DNA of 64,000 nucleotides, taken from the NCBI RefSeq assembly GCF_001663775.1, contig NZ_KV467169.1:1249053-1313052 (forward strand), written 5' to 3'. This DNA is from Arthrobacter sp. B6 (GTDB taxonomy: Bacteria > Actinomycetota > Actinomycetes > Actinomycetales > Micrococcaceae). Below the pieces are notes generated by a model. That model was given only the letters and a program-made list of their open reading frames with translations. It was not told where the DNA came from and did no database searches. Position 1 is the stretch's first letter. Every line of letters begins with the position of its first letter. Below are positions 42,349 to 50,995 of the stretch, one piece after another. A program made the translations under genes and the position numbers.

Positions 42349-43358
42349 GGCTTTGCCCCTGCCGAGGCCTCGGCTGAGGCGCCGGCGAGTGCTTTGGTGA
42401 TGACGTCGGCGTCGTGCCTGATCAGGTCCAGGTAGGTCGGCACGGGGCCGTCCGCCTCGGACAGCGAGTCAACATACAGGACGCCGCCGAACTTGGCTCC
42501 CGTGGCACCCACTACCTGCTGCATCGGGGCGTCGGACACAGTGGATTCACAGAACACTGCGGGGACCTGGTTGGCTTTGACGTACTCGATGGCCCGGGTG
42601 ATCTGCTGCGGTGTGGCTTGCTGCTCGGCGTTGACCGCCCAGATGTAGACCTCCTTGAGCCCGGCGTCACGGGCCAGGTAGGAGAAGGCGCCTTCGCAGG
42701 TCACCAGGGCGCGCTGGTTTTCCGGCAGACCGGCGAGGCTGGCTTTCATCTCGTCCTGCACAGCCTGCAGCTCGGCCTTGTAGGCGTCACCGTTGGCCTT
42801 GAAGACCCCGGCGTTGTCCGGGTCGAGTTCGCTGAAGGCCTTCACCATGTTGTCCACGTAGGTCTGCACGTTCACGGGCGACATCCAGGCGTGCGGGTTC
42901 GGCTTGCCCTGGTAGGAGTCCTCGCTGATGGACATCACTTCCACGCCGTCGCTCACTACCGCGTGCGGCACGTCCAGGCCCTCGACGAACTGCGAGAACC
43001 AGGCCTCGAGGTTCAGGCCGTTGTCCAGGATGAGGTCCGCCTTGGCTGCCTTCCGGATATCGCCCGGGGTGGGTTCGTAGCCGTGGATCTCGGCGCCGGC
43101 CTTGGTGATGGACTCCACGGTGAGTTCGTCCCCCGCGACGTTCCGGGCAATGTCGGCCAGGACGGTGAAGGTGGTGAGGACTACGGGCTTGTCGCCGTCG
43201 CCGTCACCGGTGGAACCGCCGCCCGCCGCACCGCCGCAGGCAGCCAGGGTCAGGGACAAAAGGACGACGGCGGAGGCGCCGGCAGCGCGGAAGACCGCGG
43301 AGCTGCGGGTGAAGGTTCGGGCGGCTACTTTGGCGCGCCGAAACAGAAAGTTAGGCAT
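42345..43358 (-). CDS. mntC: Mn-type metal-binding lipoprotein of the ABC importer
   Basis: 337 residues. Signal peptide with lipobox LAAC (Cys about residue 40). The metal ligands expected for cluster A-I proteins are visible: His in EIHGYEP, His in NPHAWMS, Glu in TCEGAFSYLA and Asp in YVDSLSE. His-His-Glu-Asp favours manganese (or iron) over zinc. ATG 43358 lies 7 nt after the minus-strand box TAGAAT, indicating a leaderless mRNA; the longer frame would start in a family B palindrome and is rejected. A GGCATGCC palindrome spans the start codon. Confidence 0.85.
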   Translation of the reverse strand: MPNFLFRRAKVAARTFTRSSAVFRAAGASAVVLLSLTLAACGGAAGGGSTGDGDGDKPVVLTTFTVLADIARNVAGDELTVESITKAGAEIHGYEPTPGDIRKAAKADLILDNGLNLEAWFSQFVEGLDVPHAVVSDGVEVMSISEDSYQGKPNPHAWMSPVNVQTYVDNMVKAFSELDPDNAGVFKANGDAYKAELQAVQDEMKASLAGLPENQRALVTCEGAFSYLARDAGLKEVYIWAVNAEQQATPQQITRAIEYVKANQVPAVFCESTVSDAPMQQVVGATGAKFGGVLYVDSLSEADGPVPTYLDLIRHDADVITKALAGASAEASAGAKP

Positions 43359-43364
43359 GCCGAA
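43351..43364. promoter_or_regulatory. Possible MntR/DtxR-type operator over the mntC start
   Basis: TTAGGCATGCCGAA is an imperfect palindrome with a perfect GGCATGCC core. It overlaps the start codon and the probable transcription start, a position suited to repression by metal-loaded MntR. The factor is inferred from the gene's function only. Confidence 0.4.
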
Positions 43365-43427
43365 TATTCTACGGGACGACGAACGTGGCCCGCAATGTGC
43401 CGCCCCTCCCCTTCTGCGTCCTCCCGG

Positions 43428-43493
43428 CCCAACTAGGTAGCAGCAGATGTCGGTTTGGGGGCTCATAACGACATCTGCTGCTACCTAGTTGGG
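43428..43493. repeat. Family B 66-bp palindrome, copy 4
   Basis: The most perfect copy: both 25-bp arms (CCCAACTAGGTAGCAGCAG at left) are exact inverted repeats around a 16-nt centre. It lies in the divergent region between mntC and the CPBP protease gene, immediately before the latter's -10 box. Confidence 0.92.
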
Positions 43494-43512
43494 GTGGAGC
43501 TAGGCTGAAGTC

Positions 43513-44271
43513 ATGGCCACGCAACGTCGGAATCCGCCCGCCCCGCAGCCGGAGCTGTACCGGTTCTCCGGCCTCGATTTCGGCACCGTGGGCCTCTATT
43601 TTGGCTTGCTTGCCTTCATTGCCGTGGCCGGGCAGCTGCTGCTGCCGCTCCTGCGCCAACTGGCCCCCAACCCCGCCGCCGCGTCCTACAGCGTGAACCT
43701 GGTCTTCTACGGCAGCGTGGGCATCCTGGCACTCCTCGCCGCCCGCCGGGTGGTGGCCCGGGACCTCCGCGTCCTGGCCACGCGTCCGTGGTTCACGCTG
43801 GTGATGGTCCCGGCCGCGGTCATAGTCATGATGATCTTCACAGCGGTTGTCGTGGCGGCCGGCGGAGGTGTGGAGACCTCCCAAAACCAGGCCTCGCTCC
43901 AGGCGATCATGCAGCGCGTGCCTGCCTGGCTCACGGCTCCGCTGCTGGTGCTCGTTGGCCCTTTCGTGGAGGAGTACCTCTTCCGCCACCTGCTGATCGG
44001 CAAGCTGAGCCGCCGGGTCAACCTCTGGCTCTGCTGCGCACTGTCCACTGTGCTCTTTGCCGCCCTGCACGTGGTGCGGCAGGGGATCACGCTCCCAGCC
44101 TTGCTCCCCTACCTGGCGATGGGCGCCACGCTGGTCTTTGTGTACGTGTGGACCGGGAAGAACCTGATGTTCGCCTACTTTGTGCACGCAGCCAAGAACC
44201 TGCTCGCTGTGGTGTTTATCTATGCCCTGCCGCCCGAGCTGTTGGAGCAGCTCCGGCAGGTCCAGCCCTAG
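43513..44271 (+). CDS. CPBP-family intramembrane metalloprotease
   Basis: 252 residues, about seven or eight hydrophobic segments. The CPBP (CAAX protease, Abi) motifs are present: EEYLFRHLLIGKL (Glu-Glu...Arg), FAALHVVRQG (His) and FVHAAKN. The family includes prenyl-protein proteases and bacteriocin-immunity proteins; the substrate is unknown. The ATG is 6 nt after TAGGCT (43501-43506), suggesting leaderless transcription. It ends 5 nt before the convergent heparinase-like gene. Confidence 0.82.
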   Translation: MATQRRNPPAPQPELYRFSGLDFGTVGLYFGLLAFIAVAGQLLLPLLRQLAPNPAAASYSVNLVFYGSVGILALLAARRVVARDLRVLATRPWFTLVMVPAAVIVMMIFTAVVVAAGGGVETSQNQASLQAIMQRVPAWLTAPLLVLVGPFVEEYLFRHLLIGKLSRRVNLWLCCALSTVLFAALHVVRQGITLPALLPYLAMGATLVFVYVWTGKNLMFAYFVHAAKNLLAVVFIYALPPELLEQLRQVQP

Positions 44272-44275
44272 GGCA

Positions 44276-46177
44276 TCAGCCCTGGGAGAGGCTCCTGCCG
44301 CGCAGGGTGAAGCGGTGGGTGCCCCGGGTCCGGCCTGTGATGTAGACCTTGAGGCCGTCCGTGGCGTTGCTCCCCGCAAGGTACCGGTACGCCTCCCCCG
44401 GGTTGTACACCGGCGGATTGTCAGGGTCGGCTGCGATGCCCGGACCAAACTCGATGACGTCGCCGCCTAGCCGATAGCTGCCCGTGCCGGTGGTCAGCTG
44501 GAACGTCCCCTGCTCCGCGCTCACGCCGGCGGGCGCACCAACCATGGGCTCCACCCCGGTCAGCTCACCGCCCGCACGGAACGTCAGTTCGAGGGCAAAC
44601 GACGTGTCGGCGCCGTCGAACTCCAGGTCCAGCTCCACCACATCGCCCCCAGCGCCTCCGCCGGCGTGAATGGTGATGGCTGTGGCCAGCCGATGCTCCA
44701 CCGTGGGCCGGTGGCCGAAGTCCATGCTGGCGCTGAAGCGGCCCTCGTGGACCAAGGGGTAGATGCCGCCCTCACGGTGTTTTTCCGCCGGCAGTGGCAG
44801 GTAGAAATTCGCCCGCAGCTCCTCACCCAGGCGGACCGTACCGGCGTCGGAAGCAGTAATGGTTTGGCTGCGGAAGGGGCCGAGGTCAAAGAAGCTGCGC
44901 GAGAGCCGCACATCCGTAAGCACCGCGGCACCGTGCGCGAGACGCAGGAAGGTGGGGTTGCTGGACAGTCCGGACACCACGCCGGGCACCAGTTCGTCGC
45001 AGCCGCCGTAGACGGTCACCACGTTTCCTGCTCCGCGGAAACGGTGGATCCCGCAGCTGGCGAGCGCGGCATGGCCCGGCGCCATAACGGGCGGGAATCC
45101 GCTACCGACGGCGGCGGAGACGGAAGCCCCGGCAGCGGCGGTTCCCGAAACGGCACCGGGCAGTTCCATCCCCAGCCAGCGATCCAAACGGGTCCGGGCC
45201 AGCGCCTTGGCCGGTTCCCGCAGGGGGAACTGCTGCAGCCAGGTTGCCGCGGCCGCGAAGTCCGCACGGCCGTCCTGGTTGGCCAGCCGGCGGTACAGCA
45301 GCGCGAAGGCCTCGCCGTCGAACGTAAACCACTGGTCCTGGCGGCGCGAGAACAGCGACTCCGCGCTTCCGTCAGCGTTGAACCAGGGCAGGAAGGCGGC
45401 GAGGTTGCCGCGGACATGCTCCAGCAGCTGTGGCTGGCCGGCATAGTCGGCGATGGCCAGCAGCGACGGGTTGGTCACCGCGGTGGCGTACAGCGGGCTC
45501 CGCTCGGAGTACATGCCGTCCGGCAGCTGGTCGATTCCCTCGGCAAGCCACTCCCCGATGCGCTCCAGGATCTCCGGGCGGGGGCTGCCTTCGCGCTCCT
45601 GCAGGGAGTGGATGCGGGCCAGCGCGGCGCACAGCTCCCACCGGTGGTTGGGGGTGTGCACTCCCCCGGTAACCAGCGCGTCGGTGATGCGTCCGACGAC
45701 GGCGCGCAGCCGGCTCCCGACGCCGGCAAGGGTGCCGTCCCCGGCCAGGCCGCCGTCAAACCCGCCGTTCCCGGCAGCGCCACCCCCGGCAGCGCCACCC
45801 CCCGCCGCGCCCAGGATCTCCAGCGCGATGCAGGCGTCATTGATGGTGAAGGCCGAGTCCGGCGGTGAGCTCAGGTTGGTGCCGTCGAACAGACCGGTTG
45901 GCCCCTGCAGGTGCTCCAGCCGCGAAACGCAGGCGGCCATGGCCGCCGGAAGCTCCGGGGATCCACTATGGACGGATCCCGCTTCCCTATACACCGTTGC
46001 CAGAGCCAGCAGCCGGCTCATGGCGGCGCGGTGCGGAAGAGCCGCCACGCCGCCGTCGTGCGCCTGCAGCAGCGTGTCGACGTACCGGTCCGCGGCCTCC
46101 ACCAGCCCGCCGAGGAACACGGCGTCGGTGGCTGCCGGCGGTCGGTTCACCATCCCATCCTTCACAAGCGTCACCAT
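44276..46177 (-). CDS. Putative heparinase-like polysaccharide-degrading enzyme
   Basis: 633 residues without signal peptide, so cytosolic. The N-terminal two thirds look alpha-helical, like an alpha/alpha toroid (SAFTINDACIALEIL, HRWELCAALARIHSL). The C-terminal third is beta-rich (RGTHRFTLRGRSLS), as in heparinase II/III-like lyases and related glycosidases. A Gly/Ala-rich insert at about residues 124-150 is encoded by tandem 15-bp repeats. The ATG directly follows the TAG of the upstream permease, with GAAGG before it. As last gene of a sugar-importer operon it probably acts on the imported oligosaccharide. The family call is tentative. Confidence 0.5.
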   Translation of the reverse strand: MVTLVKDGMVNRPPAATDAVFLGGLVEAADRYVDTLLQAHDGGVAALPHRAAMSRLLALATVYREAGSVHSGSPELPAAMAACVSRLEHLQGPTGLFDGTNLSSPPDSAFTINDACIALEILGAAGGGAAGGGAAGNGGFDGGLAGDGTLAGVGSRLRAVVGRITDALVTGGVHTPNHRWELCAALARIHSLQEREGSPRPEILERIGEWLAEGIDQLPDGMYSERSPLYATAVTNPSLLAIADYAGQPQLLEHVRGNLAAFLPWFNADGSAESLFSRRQDQWFTFDGEAFALLYRRLANQDGRADFAAAATWLQQFPLREPAKALARTRLDRWLGMELPGAVSGTAAAGASVSAAVGSGFPPVMAPGHAALASCGIHRFRGAGNVVTVYGGCDELVPGVVSGLSSNPTFLRLAHGAAVLTDVRLSRSFFDLGPFRSQTITASDAGTVRLGEELRANFYLPLPAEKHREGGIYPLVHEGRFSASMDFGHRPTVEHRLATAITIHAGGGAGGDVVELDLEFDGADTSFALELTFRAGGELTGVEPMVGAPAGVSAEQGTFQLTTGTGSYRLGGDVIEFGPGIAADPDNPPVYNPGEAYRYLAGSNATDGLKVYITGRTRGTHRFTLRGRSLSQG

Positions 46178-47095
46178 CTAGTCCTTCAGGCCGGCGCTGA
46201 CATCAGCGTTGAGCACATACTTCTGGAACACGGCGAACACCAGCACCAGCGGCAGGATGGAGATCACCGAGGCGCCCAGCAGCACTGGCCAGTCGATGTT
46301 TTCCGCGCCCACAATGCTCCGCAGCGCCACCTGGAGGGTGTACCACTTCGGATCGTTGAGCACGATCAGCGGCCAGATGTAGTCGTTCCAGCGCCACTGG
46401 AAGGAGAAGATGGCCAGGGTGAACAGGATGGGCCTGGACAGCGGCAGCATGATCCGGAAGAAAATGGCCAGCTCGCTGGCGCCGTCGATCCGGGCGGAAT
46501 GGAGCAAATCATCCGGAACCGTCAGGAAGAACTGGCGGAACATAAACACACCTGTCGCCGTCAGCACGGAGGGCACAATGATGCCCGCCAGCGAGTTGTA
46601 CAGGCCGAGGTCGCGGATCACCGAGAAGGTCGGGTTCAGGATCACCTCGGTGGGCAGCATGGTGGTGGCCAGGATGCAGACGAAGAACAGCCGGGTGCCG
46701 GGGTTGTTGTACTTTGCCAGGGCGTAACCCGTGCAGGCACTGAAGAACACGGTCAGCACGGTGGTGACCAGCGCCACCGTGGCGGTGTTCAGGAAGTACT
46801 GGGCGAAGTCCACCCGCTCCCAGGCGTCAACGAAGCCCTGGAACGTCCATTCCCGCGGGATCATGGACAACGGATAGCTGAACAGTTCACTGCCGGGTTT
46901 GAACGAACTCAAAATGAACCAGAGCAGCGGCAGCGCGTAGATGGCCACGATCAGCCACAACACTCCGGTCAGCGGCGCGGACAGCTTGGTCCGGCCTTCC
47001 CGCCCGTTCCGTTTGACTGTGCCGGCGGCGGCCTTCTCGGAGCCGAGGGCGGACTCTTCCGCGACGGCGGGAGGCAGGTTGGCAGCAGTAGCCAT
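46178..47095 (-). CDS. Carbohydrate ABC transporter permease (MalG type)
   Basis: 305 residues, six predicted helices after a charged N-terminal tail. The EAA loop is IDGASELAIFFRIMLPLSRPIL. It is in an operon with the MalF-type permease (3 nt upstream) and a binding protein. No ATPase gene is adjacent, so it probably uses a shared MsiK-type ATPase. Confidence 0.88.
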   Translation of the reverse strand: MATAANLPPAVAEESALGSEKAAAGTVKRNGREGRTKLSAPLTGVLWLIVAIYALPLLWFILSSFKPGSELFSYPLSMIPREWTFQGFVDAWERVDFAQYFLNTATVALVTTVLTVFFSACTGYALAKYNNPGTRLFFVCILATTMLPTEVILNPTFSVIRDLGLYNSLAGIIVPSVLTATGVFMFRQFFLTVPDDLLHSARIDGASELAIFFRIMLPLSRPILFTLAIFSFQWRWNDYIWPLIVLNDPKWYTLQVALRSIVGAENIDWPVLLGASVISILPLVLVFAVFQKYVLNADVSAGLKD

Positions 47096-47098
47096 GGG

Positions 47099-48043
47099 TC
47101 AGCCCTTCTTCTTGTTGAAGCGCAGCTGGATGAGCGCAATGGCCAGCAGCACCACCATCAGCACCATGGAGGCGGCACTGGCGTAGCCCACCTTGGACTG
47201 TTCAAAGCCGGTCTTGTAGATGTACTGGACGATCAGCGTGTTCTCCGTGCCCGGGCCGCCGTTGGTCAGCGCCTGGATCATCGCGAATTCCTTCATGGCA
47301 TGGATGGTGGACAGCAGGATGACCATGAACGACGTCGGCGCGATGCCCGGGAGGGTCACGTGCCGGAAGCGCTGCCACGCGTTGGCCCCGTCCAGCTCCG
47401 CCGCTTCCAGCAGCGCTTCCGGAATGTTCTTCAGCGCGGCGATGAACAGCAGCATGTTGAAGGCCGTGCCGCCCCAGGCCGAGGCGAAGATGACCACGGT
47501 GAGGGCCAGGTTGCCGTTGCTGGACCACGGCACTGCGCCTCCGCCGAGCGTCGAGATCACGAAGTTGACGAAGCCGAAGTCCTGGCCGAACATCCACTTC
47601 CAGATAACACCCACCACAATCGGCGAGATCAGCCAGGGAAGGAAAATGATCACCTTCGCGGCGGTCCGTCCCCGGGTGGCCTTGCTCACCAGCAGCGCCG
47701 CAATTCCCAGCGACGAGACGTAGACCAGCGGCACCGAGAACACCGTGTAAATAAAGGTCCGGCTCAGGGCGGCGTAAAACGTGCTGTCCGCGAAAAGCTT
47801 CTGGAAGTTCTCCAGGCCGATGAAGTTCAGCCTGCCAACGCCACGGTAGTCCGTGAACGAATAGATCAAGCCAAGGGCACCGGGCCAGACGAAGAACACC
47901 AGGAAGAGCACCACGTTGACGCCGATCAGCACCAGCGGCGCGATCACATAGCGGTTGTGGCGCTTCTGCTGGGACTTGCTCCGCACGGCACCCGTGGGGG
48001 GCGCCCCCGGCGTCACCGTGGAGCTCAACGTTGGATTAGCCAC
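47099..48043 (-). CDS. Carbohydrate ABC transporter permease (MalF type)
   Basis: 314 residues with six predicted membrane helices. The EAA loop is LDGANAWQRFRHVTLPGIAPT. The cytosolic N-terminus is Arg/Lys-rich (RSKQQKRHNRYVIAPL). It starts 3 nt after the binding-protein stop and pairs with the MalG-type permease downstream. Confidence 0.88.
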   Translation of the reverse strand: MANPTLSSTVTPGAPPTGAVRSKSQQKRHNRYVIAPLVLIGVNVVLFLVFFVWPGALGLIYSFTDYRGVGRLNFIGLENFQKLFADSTFYAALSRTFIYTVFSVPLVYVSSLGIAALLVSKATRGRTAAKVIIFLPWLISPIVVGVIWKWMFGQDFGFVNFVISTLGGGAVPWSSNGNLALTVVIFASAWGGTAFNMLLFIAALKNIPEALLEAAELDGANAWQRFRHVTLPGIAPTSFMVILLSTIHAMKEFAMIQALTNGGPGTENTLIVQYIYKTGFEQSKVGYASAASMVLMVVLLAIALIQLRFNKKKG

Positions 48044-48046
48044 TGA

Positions 48047-49321
48047 TCAGGCACCGTTGTAGAGCTTCACGATGTTCTCCACCGTGGTCCTGGCGTCCTG
48101 GCTGCCGCCGAGCATCTTAACGGTTTCCTCCCGCAACGGGTCGCCGGAGAACGGCGTTTCGGCGTAGGCCTCGGCCACGACTCGCTTGATGGCGTTGTCA
48201 CCCTTGGCCTCGTTGCCGGCAATCTGCTTCTGGTACAGCTCGAAGGAGGACTGCTGGAACGGGTAGTCAACCTTCAGGTTTTCCTTGACGGGCAGGTAGC
48301 CGCCAAGCTTGGCGAACTCCGTGTAGTTGGCGTCGTCGTAGAACCAGTCGATGAACTTCTTGGCTTCCTCATCCGCACCCGTGTCCTTGAAGGCGATCAT
48401 GAAGCCGCCGCCAAGGTTGGTGGCGTTGACTTCCTTCTTGGGCAGCGGCACGGACATCCATTCGAAGTCCTTGATGTTCTTGTTGAAATCGGCAACCTGC
48501 CAGCTGCCGGAGTAGTACGCGGCAACCTGGCCGCTCTTGAACATGGCGTTGCCGTCCTCGCCGCTGAGCCAGACGGACTTCGGCATGGTCTTGTCGTCGT
48601 TGATCTTCTGGAAGTACTCGAGCGTCTCCACTGCTTCGTCGTCCCAGGCATACGAGTCGCCTTCCTTGGCGAACGCTGTGCTGCCGAACTCGTACATCAT
48701 GGCGCGGAGGCGGTGGCCGGAGCGGTCCATGACCACGCCGTACTTGGCACCGGCCTTCTCGCGGACCTCGTTGACGGCTGCGACGAACTCATCCCAGGTC
48801 CAGGCGTCCTCGATGGCCGTGGGGAAAGCCACACCGGCCTTCTCAAAGAGGCTCTTGTTCACGAACAGTCCGACGGCGGTGAGGTCGGACGGGATGGCCG
48901 GAATGGTCCCGTCCGGGGCCTCCTGCAGGAACTTTTCGTCGATGTTCCGGGACTTGGCGATGTCCGTAAGGTCCTGGAGCTGGTTGACCCACAGCGGATC
49001 GAGGCCGGTGACGCGTGCCAGGGCCGGCAGGTCATTGGCAGTCGCGGCATTCTTGAGCTTGGTGGTGATGTCCGCCGTGGGAACGTCCACCACCTCGATG
49101 GTGATGCCGGTGGCTTCCTTGTACTTCGCCGCGGCCGCGGCAAACGCCCCGCCCTGGTTGGTGTCACCGGAAAGGACCAGCTGAAGGGTTTTGGCTCCGC
49201 CTTCAGTTGAACCGCCGCCGCCCCCACAAGCGGAAAGGCCGACGGCAAGGGCTGAGAGGCCGAAGGCCGTCAGTCCGAACTGCCTGCGGCTGATGCTTGA
49301 GATTCTTGTCTGCTCTGACAA
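48047..49321 (-). CDS. Extracellular sugar-binding lipoprotein, Tat-type signal
   Basis: About 424 residues, family 1 solute-binding protein. The N-terminus has a twin-arginine motif (SRRQFGLTAF) followed by the lipobox LSAC, so it is likely a Tat-exported lipoprotein. Mature domain features include QLVLSGDTNQGGAF near the start and the hinge-side YYSGSWQVADF. TTG 49321 with AGGA 7 nt upstream is taken as start; the longer frame to 49414 adds only Arg-rich sequence. It is first gene of the sugar-importer operon. Confidence 0.82.
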   Translation of the reverse strand: MSEQTRISSISRRQFGLTAFGLSALAVGLSACGGGGGSTEGGAKTLQLVLSGDTNQGGAFAAAAAKYKEATGITIEVVDVPTADITTKLKNAATANDLPALARVTGLDPLWVNQLQDLTDIAKSRNIDEKFLQEAPDGTIPAIPSDLTAVGLFVNKSLFEKAGVAFPTAIEDAWTWDEFVAAVNEVREKAGAKYGVVMDRSGHRLRAMMYEFGSTAFAKEGDSYAWDDEAVETLEYFQKINDDKTMPKSVWLSGEDGNAMFKSGQVAAYYSGSWQVADFNKNIKDFEWMSVPLPKKEVNATNLGGGFMIAFKDTGADEEAKKFIDWFYDDANYTEFAKLGGYLPVKENLKVDYPFQQSSFELYQKQIAGNEAKGDNAIKRVVAEAYAETPFSGDPLREETVKMLGGSQDARTTVENIVKLYNGA

Positions 49322-49450
49322 TGCTCTGTCCTGTCTCTGACGATGCGTGCCGTGCCTGCGGGCATGGCCGGAAGGTGAAGATGTTGGCCGACGGCCCTCA
49401 GGCCGCACTGCCAACGTTCGGAAAAGCCTTTCCTACCCAACTGTGATTCA

Positions 49451-49469
49451 TGTCATGACAATCTGTCAA
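49451..49469. promoter_or_regulatory. Promoter/operator region of the sugar-importer operon
   Basis: TGTCATGACA (49451-49460) is a perfect 10-bp palindrome, and a further TGTCA half lies at 49464. On the minus strand TTGACA (49469-49464) can serve as a -35 box, placing the palindrome in the spacer. A repressor site is likely. The remaining 230-bp gap (49322-49552) holds no other gene. Confidence 0.45.
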
Positions 49470-49552
49470 GATTACGTACGCACATTTTCAGGCCGCGGCG
49501 GAAGGGAGGACCTGCCCTACCGGCCAGCCCGCCGCCGTCGTAGGTTGGACCC

Positions 49553-49993
49553 ATGGGACTGAACATTCAGATTGTCACGGATTGCCGGAACCCACACGCC
49601 CTCGCGGATTGGTGGGCCGAGACCCTGGACTGGGCGGTGGAGCCCCAGGACGAAGGCTTCATCCGGTCCATGATCGACCAGGGCTTCGCTACGGAAGACC
49701 AGACCATTGTCCACAACGGCAAACTCGTGTGGCGCGAGGGCTGTGCCATCCGCCCGCCCGAGGAGCTCGACGCGGCCAAGCCCGAACGCCGGCTCCTGTT
49801 CCAGACGGCGCCGGAAGAAAAGACCGTCAAGAACCGCGTGCACTGGGACGTGGACCTGGACGGACGGGACAAGGACGAGGTAAGGAAGGCACTCGAGGCG
49901 CGCGGTGCCACGTTCCTCTGGAGCGCCAGCCAGGGCCCACATTCCTGGCACACCATGGCGGACCCCGAGGGGAACGAGTTCTGCATCAGCTGA
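49553..49993 (+). CDS. VOC family protein
   Basis: 146 residues. The beginning IQIVTDCRNPHALADWWAETLDW and the second-half HWDVDLDGRDKDEVRKAL with MADPEGNEFC form the paired VOC domain of glyoxalase-like proteins. The substrate is unknown. The ATG is 6 nt after TAGGTT, with no ribosome-binding site, so the transcript is probably leaderless. It precedes menB but has its own promoter. Confidence 0.75.
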   Translation: MGLNIQIVTDCRNPHALADWWAETLDWAVEPQDEGFIRSMIDQGFATEDQTIVHNGKLVWREGCAIRPPEELDAAKPERRLLFQTAPEEKTVKNRVHWDVDLDGRDKDEVRKALEARGATFLWSASQGPHSWHTMADPEGNEFCIS

Positions 49994-50014
49994 GCCGATT
50001 ACTAGACTTGTCCG

Positions 50015-50983
50015 GTGAGCAACCAATTCCCCGCCAAGGTGTCCGACGTTTTTGATCCTTCACGCTGGCGCACCGTGTCCGGCTTCGACGACTTCCAGGA
50101 CATGACCTACCACCGCCAGGTGGAACGGGTCTCGACGGCCGCCACCGCCGCCGGCCAGGAAGCCAAGGACCTGCCCACCGTCCGGATCGCCTTCAACCGC
50201 CCGGAAGTCCGCAACGCATTCCGCCCCGGCACCGTGGACGAGCTCTACCGCGCCCTGGACCACGCCCGGATGACCCCGGATGTGGCCACCGTCCTGCTCA
50301 CCGGCAACGGCCCCTCCCCCAAGGACGGAGGCCATTCCTTCTGCTCCGGCGGGGACCAGCGGATCCGTGGCCGGGACGGTTACCGCTATGCGGACGGCGA
50401 GACGCAGGAAACCATCGATCCCGCCCGCGCCGGCCGGCTGCACATCCTGGAGGTGCAGCGGCTCATCCGCACCATGCCCAAGGTGGTCATCGCCGTCGTC
50501 AACGGCTGGGCGGCCGGGGGCGGCCACTCCCTGCACGTCGTCTCGGACCTGACCATCGCCTCCCGGCAGTTCGGCAAATTCAAGCAGACCGATGCCACGG
50601 TCGGCAGTTTCGACGCCGGCTACGGCTCCGCACTGCTGGCCCGCCAGATCGGCCAGAAGGCAGCCCGCGAAATCTTCTTCCTGGCCCGCGAATATTCCGC
50701 CGACGACATGGTCCGCATGGGCGCGGTCAACGAGGCCGTGGACCACGAACGGCTCGAGGAAGTTGCCCTGGAGTACGCAGCCGACATTGCCCGGCAGTCC
50801 CCGCAGGCCATCCGCATGCTCAAGTTCGCCTTCAACCTCGCCGACGACGGGCTGGCGGGCCAGCAGGTCTTTGCGGGCGAAGCCACCCGGCTGGCATATA
50901 TGACGGACGAAGCCGTGGAGGGCAAAGAGGCGTTCCTGGAAAAACGCGACCCCGACTGGTCCCGTTTCCCGCACTACTTCTAA
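50015..50983 (+). CDS. menB: 1,4-dihydroxy-2-naphthoyl-CoA synthase
   Basis: 322 residues, crotonase fold, closing the naphthalenoid ring in menaquinone synthesis. MenB features: FNRPEVRNAFRPGTVDELY, HSFCSGGDQRIRGRDGYRY, NGWAAGGGHSLHVVSDL, QTDATVGSFDAGYGS and the C-terminal RDPDWSRFPHYF. The GTG start is 6 nt after TAGACT (50003-50008), suggesting a leaderless mRNA. menE follows after 12 nt. Confidence 0.95.
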   Translation: MSNQFPAKVSDVFDPSRWRTVSGFDDFQDMTYHRQVERVSTAATAAGQEAKDLPTVRIAFNRPEVRNAFRPGTVDELYRALDHARMTPDVATVLLTGNGPSPKDGGHSFCSGGDQRIRGRDGYRYADGETQETIDPARAGRLHILEVQRLIRTMPKVVIAVVNGWAAGGGHSLHVVSDLTIASRQFGKFKQTDATVGSFDAGYGSALLARQIGQKAAREIFFLAREYSADDMVRMGAVNEAVDHERLEEVALEYAADIARQSPQAIRMLKFAFNLADDGLAGQQVFAGEATRLAYMTDEAVEGKEAFLEKRDPDWSRFPHYF

Positions 50984-50995
50984 GGCAGGACATCC

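Noticed and set aside
43359..43466. N-terminal extension of the Mn-binding lipoprotein
   Set aside because: The extra residues come from a family B palindrome and promoter DNA. The signal peptide and the -10 box both fit ATG 43358.
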